12,256 bases of DNA from assembly GCA_028822945.1 (NCBI GenBank), contig JAPKCN010000037.1:1-12256 (forward strand), in the 5' to 3' direction. This stretch comes from Porticoccaceae bacterium (GTDB lineage Bacteria; Pseudomonadota; Gammaproteobacteria; Pseudomonadales; Porticoccaceae). A program made the translations under genes and the position numbers. How positions within the stretch are numbered: the first letter of the stretch is position 1; every line of letters begins with the position of its first letter. This document shows positions 8,055-12,256 of the stretch, one piece after another. The notes under the pieces were generated by a model, which saw only the letters and a list, made by a program, of their open reading frames with translations, made no database searches and was not told the origin of the DNA.

Positions 8055-8069
8055 TAGGCATAACGCCTA
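8055..8069 (+). repeat. Small inverted repeat between flgL and fliD
   Basis: TAGGC (8055-8059) and GCCTA (8065-8069) can pair around a 5-base loop. There is no following T-run, so this is not an intrinsic terminator. It could be an operator half-site pair or chance. Confidence 0.25.
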
Positions 8070-8097
8070 GACGATAGACAAGGTACAGAGATACAGC

Positions 8098-9939
8098 ATG
8101 GCAGAATCAACAACCTCAAGTAGCTCGGGATCGACCGCAGCGTCGACGATTTTAACGACCCTCGGGGCCGGCTCTGGTATCGATATATTCAAGATGTCGC
8201 GTGACTTGACGGATGTTGAGAAGCTGCCGAAGCAAGAAAAAATCAATGATAAAATCGAGGCAAGTACCGCGCAGGTATCTGCATATGGCTTGGTCAAGTA
8301 CCAGCTTGAGGTATTGAAGCTGTCGTTTGAGGGTTTGAATGATGCCAATGAAATGGCTACTAACACCTCATCCTCGACAAATGCTACGGCGGTTAGTTTT
8401 ACGTCGATGGACGGTACCGCTCAGGTCGGTTCCTACGACGTTAGCGTGTCTTCTCTGGCTAACGGTCAGCAGTCCAAGTCAATAGAGTACACAAGCGGGA
8501 CCCAGGCATTAAACGGCGGGACCGCATTTAATATTACACTTGGTGTTGGCACGACGGGTGGAACCCAAGTAAATACTACAATTGCGGTGGCGGCCGACAC
8601 GCCGCAGGGTATCGTCAACGCGATTAACGGCGGAGACTACGGGGTCACTGCGACTCTGGTAGATACCGGAACCGCGGGCACCGCCAAGCGTATTATCTTG
8701 TCAGGCAGCAGCGGCACGGCCAACGCCTTCACCATCGCCACTGCAGCCATTGCCGGTGACAATGACGGGGTGCCGGATTTAGGTTTTACTGGTGCCGAGC
8801 AGGCGGCGGTATATAAAATGCCGTTTGTGAATGCCGACGCAAGCGGGGCGACCAGCGATCAGAACTTAACTTTTTCGTTCGGTGGGAAAACCGCCACCAT
8901 AGACTTATTTGACGAGGGCAGCGCTAATGCTGCGCGCTACACCGCGCGTAGCGACACTAACCTACTGGCGGCAATAAACGCCCAGCTCGACGCTCAAGGT
9001 ATCGGCTTTACTGCGTCTGATAACACAAGTGACGGCTTTACATTCACCCAGGATACGGCCGGCGTAGTAGCCAGCAGTCCAACTATGACAGTGGATGGCG
9101 GAGCTGTTTCTGTTACGAGGACCACCGAGGGTAAGGACAGTAACACTATGCAATCGGCTAGTGACGCGGTGATTAATTTTAATGGCCTTACCATCACCCG
9201 CGCGAGCAATACCATTAACGATGTGGTTACTGGGGCCGTGCTGTCGATCAACCAGATTACCGAGACCTCGACCGGCGCAAACCCTGCGCGAGTGTCTATT
9301 TCAAGTGACACCAGCACACTCAAAGGGAAGGTGCAGGCGCTGGTGACGGAGTACAACAACTTTAACGGTCTGATGAGTGAGCTCGGCTCGAGTGCGACCG
9401 ACGACGAAAACGACATGATGGGCGCTTTGCGGCGAGACACCGCGACGGTCCGCTATATACAAAATGCGCTTCGCACATCAGTGCTTAGTGATTCCAGCAC
9501 AAAGGTTACGGGCAGTATAGAGGGCCTTCGAGACATCGGCGTGTCCATGGACAAGTCCGGTAATCTGACCTTTGATGAGAAGTCATACGATAGCGCGATC
9601 ACCGCCAATTACGACAACGTCGTGACCATGCTGACCGCGGACACCACCAACCAAAGTGAATACAGTACGGCGGCTGCAGGTCTCTCGCAAGATATTGCTA
9701 AAGTGCTGGATAACTTAGGCGATACCGACAGCGTTTTGAGCACTCGCAACACCACAGCCGAAACCGCAATTGAAACCTATGAAGAAGAGCTGGCCGATCT
9801 AGAGAAGCGCATGGAGGCGGTCTACGACCGATACCTATCGCAGTTCTCCGCAATGGAGGGCATGATGAACTCGATGAACGGAACCAAGGATTACCTCGAG
9901 GGCCAGTTAGAGTCCCTTTCCAAGGCATATGATAGTTAA
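8098..9939 (+). CDS. fliD: FliD (HAP2), flagellar filament cap protein
   Basis: Caps the growing filament and directs flagellin insertion. The product is 613 aa against 468 in E. coli. After a Ser/Thr-rich start, the family signature appears as LGAGSGIDIFKMSRDLTDVE (about residues 22 to 41), then the FliD_N helices with AQVSAYGLVKYQLEVLKLS. The middle has two IN-type domains: about 142-218 (IVNAINGGDYGVTATL) and about 256-336 (LLAAINAQLDAQGIGFTAS). The FliD_C region starts near residue 358 (FNGLTITRASNTINDVVTGA) and ends in a coiled-coil-like helix (YEEELADLEKRMEAVYDRYL, then MNGTKDYLEGQLESL). The ATG follows flgL by 57 bp with only weak ribosome signals (GAG at 8088-8090, AAGG at 8080-8083). 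It is unusual to find it directly after flgL with no flagellin gene between. No terminator is evident downstream. Confidence 0.94.
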   Translation: MAESTTSSSSGSTAASTILTTLGAGSGIDIFKMSRDLTDVEKLPKQEKINDKIEASTAQVSAYGLVKYQLEVLKLSFEGLNDANEMATNTSSSTNATAVSFTSMDGTAQVGSYDVSVSSLANGQQSKSIEYTSGTQALNGGTAFNITLGVGTTGGTQVNTTIAVAADTPQGIVNAINGGDYGVTATLVDTGTAGTAKRIILSGSSGTANAFTIATAAIAGDNDGVPDLGFTGAEQAAVYKMPFVNADASGATSDQNLTFSFGGKTATIDLFDEGSANAARYTARSDTNLLAAINAQLDAQGIGFTASDNTSDGFTFTQDTAGVVASSPTMTVDGGAVSVTRTTEGKDSNTMQSASDAVINFNGLTITRASNTINDVVTGAVLSINQITETSTGANPARVSISSDTSTLKGKVQALVTEYNNFNGLMSELGSSATDDENDMMGALRRDTATVRYIQNALRTSVLSDSSTKVTGSIEGLRDIGVSMDKSGNLTFDEKSYDSAITANYDNVVTMLTADTTNQSEYSTAAAGLSQDIAKVLDNLGDTDSVLSTRNTTAETAIETYEEELADLEKRMEAVYDRYLSQFSAMEGMMNSMNGTKDYLEGQLESLSKAYDS

Positions 9940-10019
9940 TTGACGTTTGTGGTATTAAGTATCGCATGACTGAGGTTGGCTCCTCCCTGGTTCGCCCCGA
10001 TGCTATTCTTCGCCGTTAC
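9940..10019. other. Convergent intergenic region, no clear terminator
   Basis: This 80-bp stretch separates the fliD stop from the dctM stop, which face each other. I looked for a GC-rich hairpin followed by a T-run on either strand and found none. Termination may use Rho, or a weak structure that I cannot judge by eye. Confidence 0.5.
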
Positions 10020-11384
10020 CTAGCGGTAGACGACCGACGGCAGCCAAGTCGCAATTGCTGGGAAAACCGCCAGCATCAGCATCAGCAGCAACTGTAGGCC
10101 AATAAAGGGCAGAACGCCACGGTACATGTCGGCGGTTTGAATTGTCTCTGGCGCCACCCCGCGTAGATAAAATAAAGCAAAGCCAAACGGCGGCGTCAGA
10201 AAAGAGGTTTGTAGATTGATGGCGATCATCACGCCCAGCCAGATTGGGTCGAGCCCCATGGCAAGTAGTATTGGCGCCACGATGGGGACCACCACAAAGG
10301 TGATCTCGATAAAATCAAGAATGAACCCCAGCGCAAAGATTACCACCATGACCAGCAACGTCGCGCCAAATAGACCGCCTGGCATGTCTTGAAAAAAATC
10401 AGCCACTAGTTCTTCTCCGCCAAATCCGCGAAATACCAGCGAGAATACCGCCGCGCCGATCAAGATTAAGAACACCATCGAGGTTATGTGGGTTGTCGAT
10501 TGCATCACGGTACGCAGATTCTGCCAGCTCAATTGGCCCTTGAGCAAGGCCAGCAGCATGGCGCCAAAGGCGCCGACGCCGGCGGCTTCTGTTGGCGTTG
10601 CCGCGCCTGCGAGAATTGAGCCAAGCACCGAGAAGATCAAGAAAATTGGCGGCAACAGGTTTGTAAAGGCGCGCCGCAGTCGGGTGTTAAAGGCTTCTTG
10701 GGTTATCTTTGGCGGGCGCTGAGGTTTTACAAACAGGATCAGGTACAGGCAGTAAAGGCAGACCAAGATGAGCCCCGGAACGACTGCGCCAACAAACAGA
10801 TCGCCGACTGAGACGGTTTTCGGTGAAAAAACCCCCATGTTGAGCTGTGCCTGTTGGTACGCGCTTGACAGGGTGTCACCGAGCAGCACCAGTGCAATCG
10901 ATGGCGGGATAATCTGTCCAAGAGTGCCTGTGGCGCAGATCATGCCGCTGGCTTGCGACGGAGAGTAGCCATGTTTTAGCAGTGTCGGGAGCGACATTAA
11001 GCCCATAGTGACGACCGTGGCGCCGACAATTCCGGTGCTCGCGGCGAGCAACGCTCCGACCAGAATGACAGAGATACCGAGGCCATTACGCAGACCGCCG
11101 AGCAGGTCTGCCATGCTCTCCAAGAGATCTTCCGACAACCGCGACTTTTCTAGCATGACGCCCATCATGACAAACAACGGCACCGCAATCAGTGTGGTGT
11201 TGCCCATAATGCCGAACAATCGATTGGGCAGAGCCTGAAGATAGGCGCTGTCAAAATGGCCTGTGTAGGTGCCCACAGCTGCGAACAACAGCGCGGTTCC
11301 AGCCAGTGACAGAGCCACCGGATAACCCGCCAATAGGATTGCGCAGGTGCAGGCGAACAGTAGAAACGGGATCACATCGGCCAT
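10020..11384 (-). CDS. dctM: TRAP transporter large permease (DctM family)
   Basis: Large membrane subunit of a tripartite ATP-independent periplasmic transporter, which imports an organic acid or similar solute using the sodium or proton gradient. The preferred ATG gives 454 aa and overlaps the dctQ stop as TAATG; a GTG 12 bases upstream would give 458 aa. The protein is highly hydrophobic, with roughly a dozen membrane segments. Family motifs: STGIVGATVVTMG (about residues 116-128), ATGTLGQIIPPSIAL (about 151-165), a pseudo-repeat second half, and FLTPPFGFALFYLRGVAP (395-412). The last motif and the general sequence resemble the mannitol/chloroaromatic (FcbT3-like) group more than classic C4-dicarboxylate DctM. 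Substrate cannot be told from the permease. The gene ends facing fliD. Confidence 0.93.
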   Translation of the reverse strand: MADVIPFLLFACTCAILLAGYPVALSLAGTALLFAAVGTYTGHFDSAYLQALPNRLFGIMGNTTLIAVPLFVMMGVMLEKSRLSEDLLESMADLLGGLRNGLGISVILVGALLAASTGIVGATVVTMGLMSLPTLLKHGYSPSQASGMICATGTLGQIIPPSIALVLLGDTLSSAYQQAQLNMGVFSPKTVSVGDLFVGAVVPGLILVCLYCLYLILFVKPQRPPKITQEAFNTRLRRAFTNLLPPIFLIFSVLGSILAGAATPTEAAGVGAFGAMLLALLKGQLSWQNLRTVMQSTTHITSMVFLILIGAAVFSLVFRGFGGEELVADFFQDMPGGLFGATLLVMVVIFALGFILDFIEITFVVVPIVAPILLAMGLDPIWLGVMIAINLQTSFLTPPFGFALFYLRGVAPETIQTADMYRGVLPFIGLQLLLMLMLAVFPAIATWLPSVVYR

Positions 11385-11941
11385 TAACGATCGCACTCGA
11401 TCTGATTATCGGTTCGCGCAGCGGTGACCTGGCCGCGCTCGCCAAAGATCAGTTCGACCTGTCGCAAGGCACCGGCAAACCCCTGGGTTAGCAGCAGTGC
11501 CGGCATCAACAGCAGTAGGCCTTTTAAAACGTAGACAAAGGCGATCCCGCTGCGCTCCTCTGAGCGCTCGGCAATACTCCAACTTGCCAGCACATAATCC
11601 CAACTGGCGAAGAAGATTAGCAGACACACCGGCAGCAGAAACAGCAATGTGCCGCTGAGATCAATAATAGCTCGGCGCCGGGGGCTAAATTGGCGATAAA
11701 AAATATCTACCCGTACATGGCCACCATGTTGCAGTGTATAGGCAATGCCGAGCATGAAGGTTGTTGCATGCAGGTAACTAACCGATTCCTGCAGAGCGAC
11801 GGAACCCATGGTAAAGCAGTAGCGCATTACAACGATTGTCACAACAATCAGCATCATCAGCAGGTTGAGCCAGGTCAGTAAGCGACCGATGCGATTGATG
11901 ACTGCGTCTATGCGGTCGGCAATTTGGATAGTGAGGTTCAC
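11384..11941 (-). CDS. dctQ: TRAP transporter small permease (DctQ family)
   Basis: Small four-helix membrane subunit that pairs with DctM. From the GTG at 11941 the product is 185 aa (start NLTIQIADRID, read with initiator Met). A GTG at 11995 would add 18 basic residues (203 aa), but it lies upstream of the transcription start predicted from the TATACT box at 11997-12002. Seen motifs: LLTWLNLLMMLIVVTIVVMR in the first helix, ALQESVSYLHATTFMLGIAY, TLQHGGHVRVDIFY (the conserved DctQ signature), SPRRRAIIDL, then SEERSGIAFVYVLKGLLLL in the last helices. It overlaps dctM by one base, so the two are translationally coupled. No substrate-binding protein gene (dctP) precedes it. Neither start has a strong ribosome site, so the exact N-terminus is uncertain. 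Confidence 0.9.
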   Translation of the reverse strand: MNLTIQIADRIDAVINRIGRLLTWLNLLMMLIVVTIVVMRYCFTMGSVALQESVSYLHATTFMLGIAYTLQHGGHVRVDIFYRQFSPRRRAIIDLSGTLLFLLPVCLLIFFASWDYVLASWSIAERSEERSGIAFVYVLKGLLLLMPALLLTQGFAGALRQVELIFGERGQVTAARTDNQIECDR

Positions 11942-11996
11942 AGGCGGTCGAATGTCTCTGGCTTTTGAGGTCGTTGCACGCGCTCTTACGCGCACA

Positions 11997-12025
11997 AGTA
12001 TAGCCTTATTTCAGCTTACCTTAAA
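11997..12025 (-). promoter_or_regulatory. Putative sigma70 promoter for dctQM
   Basis: On the minus strand TTTAAG (12020-12025) is followed after 17 bases by TATACT (11997-12002). The -10 box is a near-consensus match, the -35 is weak. The transcript would begin near 11990, about 50 bases before the GTG at 11941. This is judged by eye only. Confidence 0.45.
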
Positions 12026-12083
12026 CCTAACTGGGTATTGCTCAAAGCGCTCTGTTTGCGGATTCTTTGGGGGTGTAAGCGTT

Positions 12084-12109
12084 AAAAGTTTTCTCACTGC
12101 TGTCGATCT
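12084..12109 (+). promoter_or_regulatory. Weak sigma28-like promoter match
   Basis: AAAAGTTT (12084-12091) and GTCGATCT (12102-12109), 10 bases apart, resemble the flagellar sigma28 consensus TAAAGTTT-N11-GCCGATAA with several mismatches. It reads towards the + strand gene that starts at 12193. The match may be chance. Confidence 0.2.
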
Positions 12110-12170
12110 CTGATCTGTAGGTGATTGATTTTTAGGTGCAGCGCGTCTCACAAGGCAGCGGTATTGGTTG

Positions 12171-12178
12171 GTGATCAC
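12171..12178. repeat. 8-bp palindrome GTGATCAC
   Basis: A perfect palindrome that ends one base before the GAGGT ribosome site (12180-12184) of the terminal + strand gene. It could be an operator core, but an 8-bp palindrome can also occur by chance. Confidence 0.3.
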
Positions 12179-12192
12179 TGAGGTAAAAGGGT

Positions 12193-12256
12193 ATGGCAAG
12201 CTTTGATGGCGGTATCAATGCGGCTAATTCGGCTGCGGTAGCGGCGGATATGTTGC
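12193..12256 (+). CDS. Unidentified gene, 3' partial (first 21 codons)
   Basis: An ATG preceded at 8 bases by a good ribosome site (GAGGT, 12180-12184) opens a frame that runs off the window. The 21 visible residues are MASFDGGINAANSAAVAADM followed by L. The sequence is Ala/Asn/Ser-rich without a signal peptide or membrane segment. It is divergent from dctQM. The composition recalls flagellar or small motility-associated proteins, but there is too little sequence to assign a family, and I do not recognise it. The ribosome site and open frame make it a likely real gene. Confidence 0.5.
   Translation, partial: MASFDGGINAANSAAVAADML

Noticed and set aside
8994..9440. 148-aa open frame on the minus strand inside fliD
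   Set aside because: Opposite the FliD middle and C-terminal region; Leu/Ser/Val-rich product without family features. It is a shadow frame.
9940..10019. Bidirectional terminator between fliD and dctM
   Set aside because: The position is right, but no stem longer than about 3 bp with a T-run was found on either strand.
11865..12113. 82-aa + strand frame across the dctQ 5' end
   Set aside because: It overlaps the dctQ N-terminal coding region on the other strand and shows no family features.
12011..12199. 62-aa minus-strand frame upstream of dctQ as a possible leader gene or binding protein
   Set aside because: No signal peptide or DctP features, no good ribosome site, and it overlaps the promoter region and the start of the + strand gene.

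Overview
The window carries the distal part of a flagellar hook-basal-body operon on the + strand (positions 2 to 9939), a convergent two-gene TRAP transporter module on the - strand (10020 to 11941), and the first 64 bases of an unidentified + strand gene (12193 to the end). The protein sequences and the order flgG-H-I-J-K-L point to a Gram-negative proteobacterium, most likely a gammaproteobacterium. L-ring and P-ring genes imply an outer membrane and peptidoglycan. The TRAP module and the very large, Ser/Thr/Asn/Ala-rich hook-associated proteins suggest a marine heterotroph. The genus cannot be named from this sequence.

Flagellar block: flgG (distal rod, 5' end missing), flgH (L-ring lipoprotein), flgI (P-ring), flgJ (rod cap, without the muramidase domain), flgK and flgL (hook-filament junction) and a fliD-type filament cap gene. 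The first genes are packed tightly (10 bp between flgG and flgH, about 19 bp from flgH to the preferred flgI start, 1 bp between flgI and flgJ). Larger gaps of 55 and 57 bp precede flgK and fliD. Together the products finish the rod, the bushings through peptidoglycan and outer membrane, the hook-filament adaptor and the cap under which flagellin polymerises. No flagellin, flaG or fliS gene lies in the window.

The most notable feature is that all three filament-junction and cap proteins are enlarged in their surface-exposed middle regions: FlgK is 1105 aa (E. coli 547), FlgL 547 aa (E. coli 317) and FliD 613 aa (E. coli 468), while the terminal assembly regions look conventional. FlgK contains an ungapped tandem duplication with a 103-residue period, a degenerate third copy, and a separate pair of distant related modules ending in GDTF. 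FlgJ, in contrast, is reduced to its rod-capping domain.

TRAP block: dctQ-like and dctM-like membrane subunits overlap through TAATG. They resemble the mannitol/chloroaromatic-type TRAP families. No periplasmic binding-protein gene is adjacent on either side within the window. A 251-bp intergenic stretch upstream of the preferred dctQ start (about 197 bp if the longer start is used) holds a plausible sigma70 promoter for dctQM, a weak sigma28-like match reading towards the terminal + strand gene, and an 8-bp palindrome. I see no RNA gene, insertion sequence, CRISPR array or convincing intrinsic terminator. I found no clearly novel system; the items of interest are the remodelled flagellar distal proteins and the single-domain FlgJ.
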